A stretch of 58,494 bases of DNA from an uncultured Victivallales bacterium (GTDB lineage: Bacteria > Verrucomicrobiota > Lentisphaeria > Oligosphaerales > JAFGRS01), in NCBI GenBank assembly GCA_903837355.1, contig CAILUI010000076.1, positions 1 through 58,494 on the forward strand. The letters run 5' to 3'. Below, piece after piece: positions 34,101 to 41,316 of the stretch (position 1 is the first letter of the stretch; every line of letters starts with the position of its first letter). Under the pieces are notes generated by a model, which worked only from the letters and a program-made list of their open reading frames with translations, did no database searches and was not told the origin of the DNA. The position numbers and the translations under genes were made by a program.

Positions 34101-35060
34101 ACCTACGTCTACGCCGTGAGCCTGCTGGGCAGCCCGCTCACGCTGGACCTGACCCTGCCCGCCACGGCCGGCACCGTCACAGACCTGTCCAGCGGCACAC
34201 CGATGCCCGCGCCGGGCCAATCCCTGACCATCGCCCTGCAGCCCTTCCAACTGCGCTCGTTCCTGCTGAGCGGGAAGCGAGCCGAGCCGTTCTCTGGCCA
34301 GATCACGATCCCGACGGCCACCCGCGAGGCGTATGCCGCCAGCACGACCGCACTGGCGGCCCTGCTCACCCAAGTGCAGGACCTGGGCGTCGACGCCAAG
34401 CCGCAGGCGGAGCGCCTGGCCGTAATCCAGGAACGCCTGGCCACGGGCGCCTACGCGGAGGCCCATCGCCTGCTGATCTCGCGCTGGATGCGGGAACTGC
34501 CCGCCTTGCGCCAGGCGGCCGACGCCGGGTATCTGAAGGAGCAACAAGCGATGCTGGCGCGCTCGGAGTACGCGGTCAACTGCGGGAGCACGGCCTTCTA
34601 CCGTGCCACCTCGGGGAAGCTCTTCCTCCCGGATGCCACCTACACGCCCGGCGGCTACGGCAAGGTCGGCGCACGCGCCACCTCCGTGACCCGCTCCAGC
34701 GTCGGGCTGACGGGCAGCGCCGACCCTGAACTTTTCGCCACCGAAGCGTATGACATGGACGGCTACCGCTTCACCGTGAAGCCGGGCACCTACACCGTGC
34801 GACTGCACTGGAAGGTGGGCTACGAACCCGGCGCCAAGCCGGGCGTGTTCATCTTCAGTCTCGATATCGAGGGTCAGCGCGTCCTGACCGACTACGATGT
34901 GTTCATGGCTTGCGGCCAGCAGTTCAACCAGGCCATGGTGGCCGAGTTCAAGGGCGTCAAGGTCAGCGACGGAGTGCTGGACCTCGGCTTCGCCGTCAAC
35001 CCAGGCGTCAGTACCACGGCCCGACTCTGCAACGCCATCGAGGTTATCCCCGAGCCCTGA
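31167..35060 (+). CDS. Giant secreted LamG plus glycosidase-like protein
   Basis: 1297 residues. The start overlaps the upstream stop (ATGA), so the two genes are coupled. A signal peptide (about 1-24, ending LTAPAAP) is followed by a complete LamG domain at ~28-238 (GTVMFWVRPDW, WWHIALTWERG, CLYVNGVQ, FDEFSLRRRALAPAEI). Residues ~480-900 look like a TIM-barrel glycosidase of the GHL10/GH42-like kind: HPAVRDAFFEQLNELLRRYGQHPAFAG is interrupted by acidic strands, then YLTGPQRPAWLAWRAARTSDLL. Later regions are beta-rich (YTVRLHWKVGYEPG). Catalytic residues cannot be assigned. Likely extracellular polysaccharide breakdown. Confidence 0.7.
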   Translation: MNRAKIAVVGIAGLSMLCLTAPAAPLQPDASLVFYAPFDGTATATFSNGGNGIPVTASGIRFVEGIRGQAVHVGGNGDAPAALEYDATGLFQAETGTVMFWVRPDWDGYFTELDQNNIYPLFSADSGTDSRVKLFMWHWLRCDFKDAVTTTPIMVEQRCRFAWMRGDWWHIALTWERGKDKAACLYVNGVQSAQAADLNLADTQRFAVGSAKANAAFDEFSLRRRALAPAEIMAIYRESAPWDYALERRYLRADRAEELVLELAPGQGSPTRLAGRLTLRLLADADGRVVTQLPAAAIKGDKRQTVTLPVPALPEGAYRLECVLTTAAARWQRSFPVTVYRQRKAPPSSRQDVARGEPLASIDCTKEENGFIASGPTQVKALASGAAYREAGSGKWDRFAYEVAIPGADGTPVLLEVTWPDDGERAMGLYMIVEAKSVQHRDRLAGGIQCGGEYANSAAMQVTRYLFYPSAERYLFEVRTLVPGLPAAVAKLDIYRVGERLPKLAVTAPPGLPARRLGHLDEDQSFEMLMAPLDSRFPKSPLPYGYPVQVIEQLLDYFDYTGQQGMSYALLRYFWSHPDAGPINNTNTSLRSTGWVLLLLDMMAARGQYLLGSINLWTVPLPPGCPDGLAERISQDYFSRDRDGKPTVQGELPLAGFGTETAGFGNNPTHPAVRDAFFEQLNELLRRYGQHPAFAGLELWCAPSSPFLFGSLEQGYDDRTVSEFEKDTGLRVPAAAGEGRFAARYTYLTGPQRPAWLAWRAARTSDLLTAVDRALRRCRKDLRLHLNLSGWYGQTEAFLGQTQSEDVDLSRYAYEALSLDLPRLKQLSTVTLAPEKDATYYRWIKHWYGGKESITTELNWNVEKFRVFRNAGRNATAIYLRYFESFMKSLKQDVYQAYFQSADAKAWGRNFLQDPAVALASQDADWILVGAQPIGTSGRDAEAREFALAYGALPAIPFRDVPGLADPVTVRYAHTRNGTYVYAVSLLGSPLTLDLTLPATAGTVTDLSSGTPMPAPGQSLTIALQPFQLRSFLLSGKRAEPFSGQITIPTATREAYAASTTALAALLTQVQDLGVDAKPQAERLAVIQERLATGAYAEAHRLLISRWMRELPALRQAADAGYLKEQQAMLARSEYAVNCGSTAFYRATSGKLFLPDATYTPGGYGKVGARATSVTRSSVGLTGSADPELFATEAYDMDGYRFTVKPGTYTVRLHWKVGYEPGAKPGVFIFSLDIEGQRVLTDYDVFMACGQQFNQAMVAEFKGVKVSDGVLDLGFAVNPGVSTTARLCNAIEVIPEP

Positions 35061-35560
35061 CCCCTGGCGCCGGACGGCGCCTGGACGCACGAGTCACCCG
35101 GCCGGGCCAACGGGATCACGGCGTAGCGAACGGGTAGCCACGGCTCGATCAGGCATCCCACCCGCACGGGTAGTTCCGCCCAGCAGGCAGGCCTCTGGCG
35201 TTGAGCCGGCGTTGCACAGGTGCGCTACGACTGCCGCTCCGGCGCTCGGCAATCGCCTGCCGGGCCGTACCGATGGCCGTATCGCGGCTCGCCGCCAGAG
35301 TTGCCGAGCCAGCACCGAACCCGGCCCTGCGCCGTGGCCTCGATCATGGTTGCGTCGGCCGCATCCCCACCCAGAGCACCAGGCCTTCTCGCGATCGACT
35401 CTCTGCCGCCATGGCCTGACCTCCCCGCAACCCCGCCGCCACACTCACGGCACACGCTCTGCGCAGTGCCATGGCACCGCAACCCCCGGCACGCCCACGC
35501 CCCCCCCAGTGCGCCCTCACTCTACGACCGACCAGAAGCAGTGGCGACCCCACGCCCAAG
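35061..35560. other. Non-coding left flank of the recombinase island
   Basis: 500 bp with no ORF that reads like protein. The longest frames are GC artefacts. There is a GC-rich hairpin-like start after the preceding stop (GGCGCCGGACGGCGCC near 35065). It leads directly into the 48-bp array. Confidence 0.5.
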
Positions 35561-35800
35561 CGCGGCTTTCGCGAAACCGAGGCGTGTGGACGGATGCAAA
35601 GGCAAAAGCGCCGCTTTCGCGAAACCGAGCCGTACGGACAGAGGCAAGCGCAAGAGCGCGACTTTCGCGAAACCGAGGCGTACGGACAGAGGCAAGCGCA
35701 AGAGCGCGACTTTCGCGAAACCGAGCCGTGCGGACCGAGGCAAGCACAAGAGCGCGACTTTCGCGAAACCGAGCCGTGCGGACCGAGGCAAGGGCAGAAG
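35561..35800 (+). repeat. Left array: five 48-bp tandem units with TTTCGCGAAA cores
   Basis: Units start at 35561, 35609, 35657, 35705 and 35753, each exactly 48 bp. Each contains (G/A)CTTTCGCGAAACCGAG, with the perfect palindrome TTTCGCGAAA at 35567, 35615, 35663, 35711 and 35759. The intervening sequence varies by a few bases. Because 48 is a multiple of 3, every frame is periodic; no start or flanking gene supports translation. Confidence 0.9.
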
Positions 35801-35813
35801 CGCGGCTCAGCGG

Positions 35814-36013
35814 TTTCGCGAACCCTCGAAGGTGCCACTCGCCGGGCACAGTGGCTCTCGTAGAAACAGCAGCCGCCGTCGACTCGTCGGGACAGTTTCG
35901 CAAAAGCTGCAGACGTAGCGCGCCGCTTACAGTGCTTTCGCGAAACCCTCCCGATCTCGCTGATGCTGGTGTGTGCGGACGCATCAGCGGCGCAGGTCGT
36001 CGGTTTCGCGAAA
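35814..36013. repeat. Scattered further copies of the TTTCGCGAAA core
   Basis: Near-copy TTTCGCGAAC at 35814, degenerate TTTCGCAAAA at 35896, exact copies at 35936 and 36004. The extended orientation varies: 35936 reads CTTTCGCGAAACC, 36004 reads GGTTTCGCGAAAGCC. They bring the left side to seven exact cores. 36014-36143 has nothing further. Confidence 0.75.
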
Positions 36014-36143
36014 GCCGAGGATCGAGCCAAGCCTGGATCTCGTGATCCCGACGACTGGAGTGCGGCGAGAGGGGCGCCTGAGCCATCAACGCAACGGCCT
36101 GGACTCCCGGTTGGGCGGCGGACCACGGCGCTCTGGGCTGGAA

Positions 36144-36312
36144 CTCCAGAACTCAGTGGGTCGCGCAAGCAGAACGTCGGTCGTTCTGGCCCCTGGACCG
36201 GCGACCACTTGCGCGTTCCAGGGCCACCAGGCGCCCTGAGACGCAACCCACCGCCGGTTTCGACCGGCGTTCAGCTTGCGCGTCGCCGTGCGTACGCCAC
36301 TGAGTTCTGGAG
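36144..36312. repeat. Large imperfect stem-loop at the recombinase 3' end
   Basis: Arms pair in three blocks: CTCCAGAACTCAGTGG (36144-36159) with 36297-36312, perfect over 16 bp; CGCGCAAGC (36162-36170) with GCTTGCGCG (36274-36282); GAACGTCGGTCG (36172-36183) with CGACCGGCGTTC (36261-36272), 11 of 12. The right arm carries 14 unpaired bases where the left has 2. The 77-nt loop holds smaller hairpins, including CGCCGGT..ACCGGCG at 36252-36269, which overlaps the base of the third block. It overlaps the ORF end at 36271. Could be a terminator or a recombination site. Confidence 0.75.
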
Positions 36313-37602
36313 CTCAGCGCTCGACAGCGCCAACGACGCGGGTAGTTCCAGAAGGGCCAGTGCAGGGGGCCCGCCGCACTGCTGCTGACTTCGCCCGTCT
36401 GCGTGGCGGCGCGGGGCACTTGCCGGTCGCGCGCCGAGATCGCGGCCGGGGTTGGGTACTGGCCGCTCGCCAGGGGCACGGCCTGGCGAAGCGGCTGGCA
36501 TGGAGCCCCCTGCAGGGTGTAGCTCCTGGGGCGGTGGACCGGACGGGGAGGGGCTGCCAGGCGGAGTGAGCGTCCTGCTGGCAGAGCACTTCCCCAAGCG
36601 TCTGCGAGCGGGGTCGCCGGCACCGGGCGGACACTGTGCCGACGCTGTTGGGTGCGCCTTGTCCTCAAGGGGAACGCCACGACGGGCTCCCGGCGGTAGG
36701 GTCCCTACACAGGCTTTGCGCAGGCTGGTGAAGGTTGTTCCGGGCGCCAGACCGGCCCGCGCCAGCAGACGCCGCAACACATTCTGCAGCGTGCGTGTAG
36801 TCACCGGGCGAAGCGCTCCGCAGTGTGATGCAGGAAAGAGGAGGTCGCTCGGTGTGTCGTTGCGGGCACATGTCCCCAGCGCCGTTCGGGAAGAGGCGGG
36901 AATGGGGGTTGCCAGCCGGCGACCCCGGGCGTTGACATACAGCAGGCTCTGCCGCAGGCAAACGTCACTCCAACGCAGCGCCACCATCTGTCCAGGACGC
37001 AAGCCGAGATCGCATGCGAGCAGGACCAGCAGTCTCTCGCGCGGGCTCTGGACGGCCGCGCGCAACGCAGCCACGGTGCCAGGATCCGCAGCCAGAACCG
37101 CTCGCGGCCGCGGCGGCAGGGGTATCCCAGCGGTCATGTCCAGTCCCAAAGGACGGTCGACGGTCGCGCGCAGCGCGCAGATCGTGGTGCGCCGCAGTGC
37201 CAGGTGCCGGGGGTCGCAGCGGACGCTGCTCGCTCCGGTTCCACGATCCGTGGCAGCGATGGCCGCCAGGAAGCCTACGATATCCCGAGTGGCGTCAGCG
37301 TGTCGACCGGACGCGCTGTTCCAGGCCGTGAACCGTGCCGTTATCTGGCGATACCGGAGCGCCGTAGACGCTGCGTAGAGCTGCGGCAACGGCTGGCCGC
37401 GGGGGGGTGCCGTAGCCGCGGCCCCAACGGCAGCCCCCGGCTGGCGCGCGCCAGCCCGCCACCCGCAGTGTCGGGCCACCCAACGGACCAGACTGGCAGA
37501 GGCATCCCAGGTAGCCAGGGCGGTACTGAATGCCAGGGCGGCGTGGCGCTCAGCCCGCCCCATACCCGATCCCAGAGACATCGAGGGCCCACGGTTATTC
37601 AT
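36271..37602 (-). pseudogene. Degenerate tyrosine recombinase/phage-type integrase
   Basis: 443 codons from the ATG at 37602, just downstream of a strong promoter. The middle matches tyrosine recombinases: an N-terminal SAM-like segment (AASTALRYRQITARFTAWN), RERLLVLLACDLGLRPGQMVALRWSDV containing the first catalytic Arg, then LLYVNARGRRLATPIPA. The second motif reads FTSLRKACVGTL, where HxLR(H/R) is expected; the His is missing. After ARRGVPLED the family pattern is lost, with no LGH motif and no catalytic Tyr, and about 130 Pro/Ser/Arg-rich residues follow. This looks like a frameshift or decay near 36650; I did not find the missing motif in the other frames. The tail covers the 59-bp repeat and the stem-loop. 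Confidence 0.6.
36404..36462 (-). repeat. Dispersed 59-bp repeat copy B
   Basis: Its reverse complement matches 27310-27368 at 54 of 59 positions. It lies inside the non-recombinase-like 3' tail of the integrase ORF, which suggests this tail is intergenic-type DNA read through after the coding region decayed. Confidence 0.75.
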
Positions 37603-37632
37603 GGCATTCTTAAGAAGGCTGCTATTTATAAC

Positions 37633-37662
37633 ACTATAAACCAACTCAGGGGTTCGTGTCAA
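37633..37662 (-). promoter_or_regulatory. Strong sigma-70 promoter for the recombinase gene
   Basis: On the minus strand: a perfect -35 TTGACA (37662-37657), an 18-nt spacer, and -10 TATAGT (37638-37633); TTATAG with a 17-nt spacer is an alternative. It lies in an AT-rich patch that stands out from the surroundings. Transcription would start about 25 nt before the ATG at 37602. Confidence 0.75.
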
Positions 37663-37786
37663 GCCGTCCTCGAGCATCGCTTACGGAGACCGACCGAGAG
37701 CCGTCGCCACCCGCGGGCCGCCCGAGTCTATTTCGCTTCAGGACCGGAAGGTGTCCTTGCGAAAACGCCAGAAGAGGCGGCACCGT

Positions 37787-38072
37787 CTTCGCGAAAGCGG
37801 GCGGGGCTCGACTGTGCTTCTCGGTGGTTTCGCGAAAGCGGGGAATGGGCGTGGACGGGACGCGGTTTCGCGAAAGCGGGCGGGGCTCGACTGTGCTCAT
37901 CGGTGGTTTCGCGAAAGCGGGGAATGGGCGTGGACGGGACGCGGTTTCGCGAAAGCGGGCGGGGGACGACTTTGCTTCTCGGTGGTTTCGCGAAAGCGGG
38001 GGATGGGCGTGGACGGGGCGCGGTTTCGCGAAAGCGGGGAATGGGCGTGGACGGGACGCGGTTTCGCGAAAG
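37787..38072 (-). repeat. Right array: compound 41/38-bp repeat with TTTCGCGAAA cores
   Basis: Eight cores: a near-copy CTTCGCGAAA at 37787, then exact TTTCGCGAAA at 37828, 37866, 37907, 37945, 37986, 38024 and 38062. Spacings run 41, 38, 41, 38, 41, 38, 38. Two unit types alternate: one has GGGCGGGGCTCGACTGTGCT, the other GGGGAATGGGCGTGGACGGG. The extended core is GGTTTCGCGAAAGC, the reverse complement of the left-array core. No gene lies under it. Confidence 0.9.
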
Positions 38073-38755
38073 CGGGGGCGGGGCGTGGACGACGGGGGGG
38101 GCAGCGTTGGCCCTGGCGGTTGTCGGGGTTACGGTTGTACCGTGCACGGGTGTTCAGAGACGCCGTGGTGACGAGGCGCTGTCGGCCGCTGAAGTCGGCG
38201 GGGATGTGGGGAGGTCGTGATGTCAGGGCATGGGCGCCACGGTGGGTTTGCCGGGTTGATCCTCGGTTGCGCGCCGGTCGGGACGAGGGTAGCGACAGCG
38301 CTGCGACCAGCGCTTGCCGCTGACATGCTGACCCGCGACGGGTTCCTGCCATCGAGCTGTCCCGGCGCCCGCACCTGCATGACCTTCATGACCTTCATGC
38401 ACTTCATGGTGGACCGCTGGGAGAAGACTCAGGACCCGCGCCATCTCACGACCTGCATGGGCGATATCCGCAGTGGGTACGAGACGGCCCCCTCGCCACT
38501 CGAGCCGCCCGTCTTCCCTCGCCACCCGCCACCGTGGTCGGGCATCGGTACCGCCATCCGCGCCGGGTCCGTGACGGAGGACGATATCGACCTGGGCCTG
38601 GACGACGCGGTCAGGGTCAGCAATCGGCAGTACGCGTCGGCCTACCTCGACGTCCAGGTCGCCGACGTTGACCTGGGCGCGGAGTGGTTCACCAGCCTGC
38701 ACCGCCAGCTCCGCTGGCCGCTCCAGTTTGGCAGTTCCGGGAAAAGGGGTCAGCC
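38073..38755. other. Right flank with no supported gene; short 9-bp tandem
   Basis: No ORF here has convincing protein features. One frame (38217-38759) has an acidic stretch RAGSVTEDDIDLGLDDAV but no family match that I recognise, and its reverse complement is equally open. A 9-bp tandem CATGACCTT occurs at 38378 and 38387, with a variant CATGCACTT at 38396; such runs are common non-coding repeats in related genomes. Confidence 0.5.
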
Positions 38756-41308
38756 ATGAGTCGTCTCGTGCTGTCGGTGTCGGTACTGGGGATCGTGCTG
38801 ACGGCCGCGGCCGCGGAGGTCCGCGTGGTCCGGGCTGCGACAGGACTGCCCGTGGCGGCCGCCGGCGCCACTCCGGACCGCGGCGTGCTGACCGACTTCA
38901 GGGCCGGCCAGGCCGGCGAGGCGGCGGCGGTCCAGACGCGGGCGGTCGTCTGGCATGACCAGGAGGCGCTCCACGTCCGCATCGAGTGCCGGGAGCCTGC
39001 CATGGACCGCCTGCGGGCGGCGTGCCTGACCCACGACGGCCCGGTCTTCGGCGACGACTGCATCGAGATCTTCCTCAGCCCCAGCGCGAGCGGCACGCCT
39101 TATTACCACTTTGCCGCGAACCCGGCCGGCACCCGCTTCGAACAGAAGCTCAAGGACGTGGCCTGGGAGGCGCCGTGGACCGCCGTCGGCAGGCTCGACA
39201 CCGAGGGCTGGAGGCTGGAGGTGACGATCCCGTTCGCGGCCCTCGGTGCGCGGCCTGAACCGGGGGCGCTGTGGCGTCTGAACCTCGGGCGGGAGCGCCA
39301 GGCGGGCGGCGCGACAGAGTTGAGTTCCTGGACCGCGACCGGGGCTGACTTCCACGATGCCGCCAGCTTCGGGTACCTGGTCTTCGCCGCGGACTACGCC
39401 ACCTGCCTGACGCGGAGCGTCCTGGAGCCGTGGCAGGAACGGGTGGCCACACTCGAGGCGCGCCTGCAGGCGGCGGCGAACGCGGCGGGCGCGGCCGCCT
39501 TGATCCCGCGACTGCGGGCAGCGGCGCAGAGCCTTGATGCGGTGCGTGCGGCCGCACGGCGCGGCGAGGCGCTGACGCTGGCGGAGTTTACTGGCCTGCT
39601 GCAACAGAGCCGGGACGGCGTCGGTGCCCTGGCCCTGCTCGAAGGCGACGTTGACGACGTGGTACGCAGCAGCGAGGTGGCGCGGGCCATGCGGCGGCTG
39701 GCGCGGCGCGGTCAGTCCCTGGTCGTCTACAGCGTCCCGCCGATCAGCAACGCCAGGATCCTGCCGGTGCCAACGTCGGTGCCGACACGCGTCTCGGAGC
39801 GCCTGGCGGTCACCGCCTGTCGCGGCGAGTACGAACCGGCCTCGTTCGTGGTCTACCCCTTTACCGAGATCACGGACCTGCAGGTGATCGCGACCGAGCT
39901 CAAGGGGCGCGGCAGTCAGATCCCGGCCAGTGCCGTCGACTTGGCGGTCGTCAAGTGCTGGTACCAGAGCGGTGAGGGCGGGATGTACCCGCTCAACCAG
40001 CACCGCAAGATCCTCACCCCGGAACTCCTGCTGCGCGACGACTCGCTGGTCCGCGTCGACTGCGTGCAGAAGGAGAACTACGTCAAGCTCGTGCTGGCGT
40101 CGGGCGAGACATGCTGGCGCTGGATCAGCAACCCCGCGCCAACGGCCGCGGAGCGCGACCTCTCCGTGGCCGCGTTTCCAGTGCGGGACGCCGGGAGGCT
40201 CCAGCCGGTGACGATTCCCGGCAACACCGCGAAGCAGTTCTGGGTGACGGTGCAGGTGCCCGCCGACGCCGCCTCCGGAACCTACGAGGGCAGCATCGAG
40301 TTACGGCAGGCAGGCACGCTTCTGCGGGCGCTGCCGCTGCGCCTCGAGGTACTGCCCTTCGACCTGCAGCCGAACCCGCTGGAGTCGAGTCTGTACTTCC
40401 ACTGGGGCTTCCAGCTTGACGTCGACGGCCCCGGTGCGGTGGACCGCGGCCGACGGAATGTAGCGCAGTACCGGGCCGAACTGGAGAACCTGCTCGCCCA
40501 CGGCGTGAACAACCCCACGGTCTGCGTGCCCTTCGGCTCTGGCCGCCTGCCCCTGGTACTGAAGCTGCGTCAGGAGGTCGGCCTGAAGAACGATCCGCTG
40601 TACTATCTCGTTGCCAGCGCCGCCGCCGCGCCGGAGACGTTGCGGGAGATCATTGCCGAAGCCAGGCCCTTTGGCGTCCGCGACCTCTACTTCTACGGCA
40701 CGGACGAGGCCTCCGGCGAGGCCCTCAAGGCGCAGCGAACAGCCTGGGAGAGCGTCCACGCGGCAGGCGGCAAGGTCTTCGTGGCGGGCTGCGCCGGCGA
40801 CAACTACGCCCTCGTCGGCGACATCCAGGACCTGCTGATCTGCGCTGGGCGCCCGAGCCGGGAGGAAGCGGCGAAGTGGCACAGCCAAGGCCACCGGGTC
40901 TTCTGCTATGCCCATCCGCAGTCCGGCATTGAGGAACCCGAGACCTACCGCCGCAACTATGGCCTGCTGCTCGAGCGCAGTGACTACGACGGCGGCATGA
41001 CCTTCCTCTACTACGACCAATGGAACGACTACGACGGCACGCCGTACCGCGGCCACAATTTCGTCTACCCGACCGTGGATGGGGTCATCGACACCGTGCA
41101 GTGGGAGGGCTACCGCGAGGGGATCGACGACCTGCGCTACCTGGCGACCCTGCGCCAGGCCATCACGGCGGCCGAGGCCGCGCCCTCCGCCCGACAGCGG
41201 CGCCGCGCAGCGGCGGCCAGGCAGTTCGTCGCCGAACTGGAGGTCAGCGGCGACCTCGATGCGATCCGCCGGACGCTGATCGACTGGACGCTGCGGCTGC
41301 AGCCCTAG
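38756..41308 (+). CDS. Secreted CBM9-like plus GH123/DUF4091-like protein
   Basis: 850 residues. I chose the ATG at 38756 with AGGGG upstream; it opens a signal peptide (MSRLVLSVSVLGIVLTAAAA). Residues ~25-220 are a CBM9-like sandwich (ALHVRIECREP, DDCIEIFLSPS, YYHFAANPAG, WRLEVTIPFAALG). A linker helix is followed by the beta domain (CRGEYEPASFVVYP, FWVTVQVPADAASGTYEGSIEL, ALPLRLEVLPFDLQPN) that precedes a TIM barrel in DUF4091/GH123-type proteins. The barrel part shows DLYFYGTDEASGE, a plausible acid region, and ends VQWEGYREGIDDLRYLATLR, a strong signature of that group. Probably hydrolyses a glycan outside the cell; family assignment is by motif reading. Converges with the sialidase-like gene 8 bp away. 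Confidence 0.8.
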   Translation: MSRLVLSVSVLGIVLTAAAAEVRVVRAATGLPVAAAGATPDRGVLTDFRAGQAGEAAAVQTRAVVWHDQEALHVRIECREPAMDRLRAACLTHDGPVFGDDCIEIFLSPSASGTPYYHFAANPAGTRFEQKLKDVAWEAPWTAVGRLDTEGWRLEVTIPFAALGARPEPGALWRLNLGRERQAGGATELSSWTATGADFHDAASFGYLVFAADYATCLTRSVLEPWQERVATLEARLQAAANAAGAAALIPRLRAAAQSLDAVRAAARRGEALTLAEFTGLLQQSRDGVGALALLEGDVDDVVRSSEVARAMRRLARRGQSLVVYSVPPISNARILPVPTSVPTRVSERLAVTACRGEYEPASFVVYPFTEITDLQVIATELKGRGSQIPASAVDLAVVKCWYQSGEGGMYPLNQHRKILTPELLLRDDSLVRVDCVQKENYVKLVLASGETCWRWISNPAPTAAERDLSVAAFPVRDAGRLQPVTIPGNTAKQFWVTVQVPADAASGTYEGSIELRQAGTLLRALPLRLEVLPFDLQPNPLESSLYFHWGFQLDVDGPGAVDRGRRNVAQYRAELENLLAHGVNNPTVCVPFGSGRLPLVLKLRQEVGLKNDPLYYLVASAAAAPETLREIIAEARPFGVRDLYFYGTDEASGEALKAQRTAWESVHAAGGKVFVAGCAGDNYALVGDIQDLLICAGRPSREEAAKWHSQGHRVFCYAHPQSGIEEPETYRRNYGLLLERSDYDGGMTFLYYDQWNDYDGTPYRGHNFVYPTVDGVIDTVQWEGYREGIDDLRYLATLRQAITAAEAAPSARQRRRAAAARQFVAELEVSGDLDAIRRTLIDWTLRLQP

Positions 41309-41316
41309 GACCGGGC

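Noticed and set aside
36144..36312. Integron attC site
   Set aside because: The size and imperfect pairing fit, but the conserved RYYYAAC/GTTRRRY boxes were not found at the arm ends.
36452..37378. Plus-strand ORF of 308 aa
   Set aside because: Antisense to the recombinase-like ORF, Arg/Ser/Pro-rich, with no motif.
35561..38072. CRISPR array
   Set aside because: Repeats are short 10-16 bp cores with filler that is itself repeated between units, so there are no unique spacers. No cas gene is present.
38217..38759. 180-aa ORF before the CBM9-like gene
   Set aside because: No recognised motif, contains the 9-bp tandem, and both strands are open; not enough support to call a gene.
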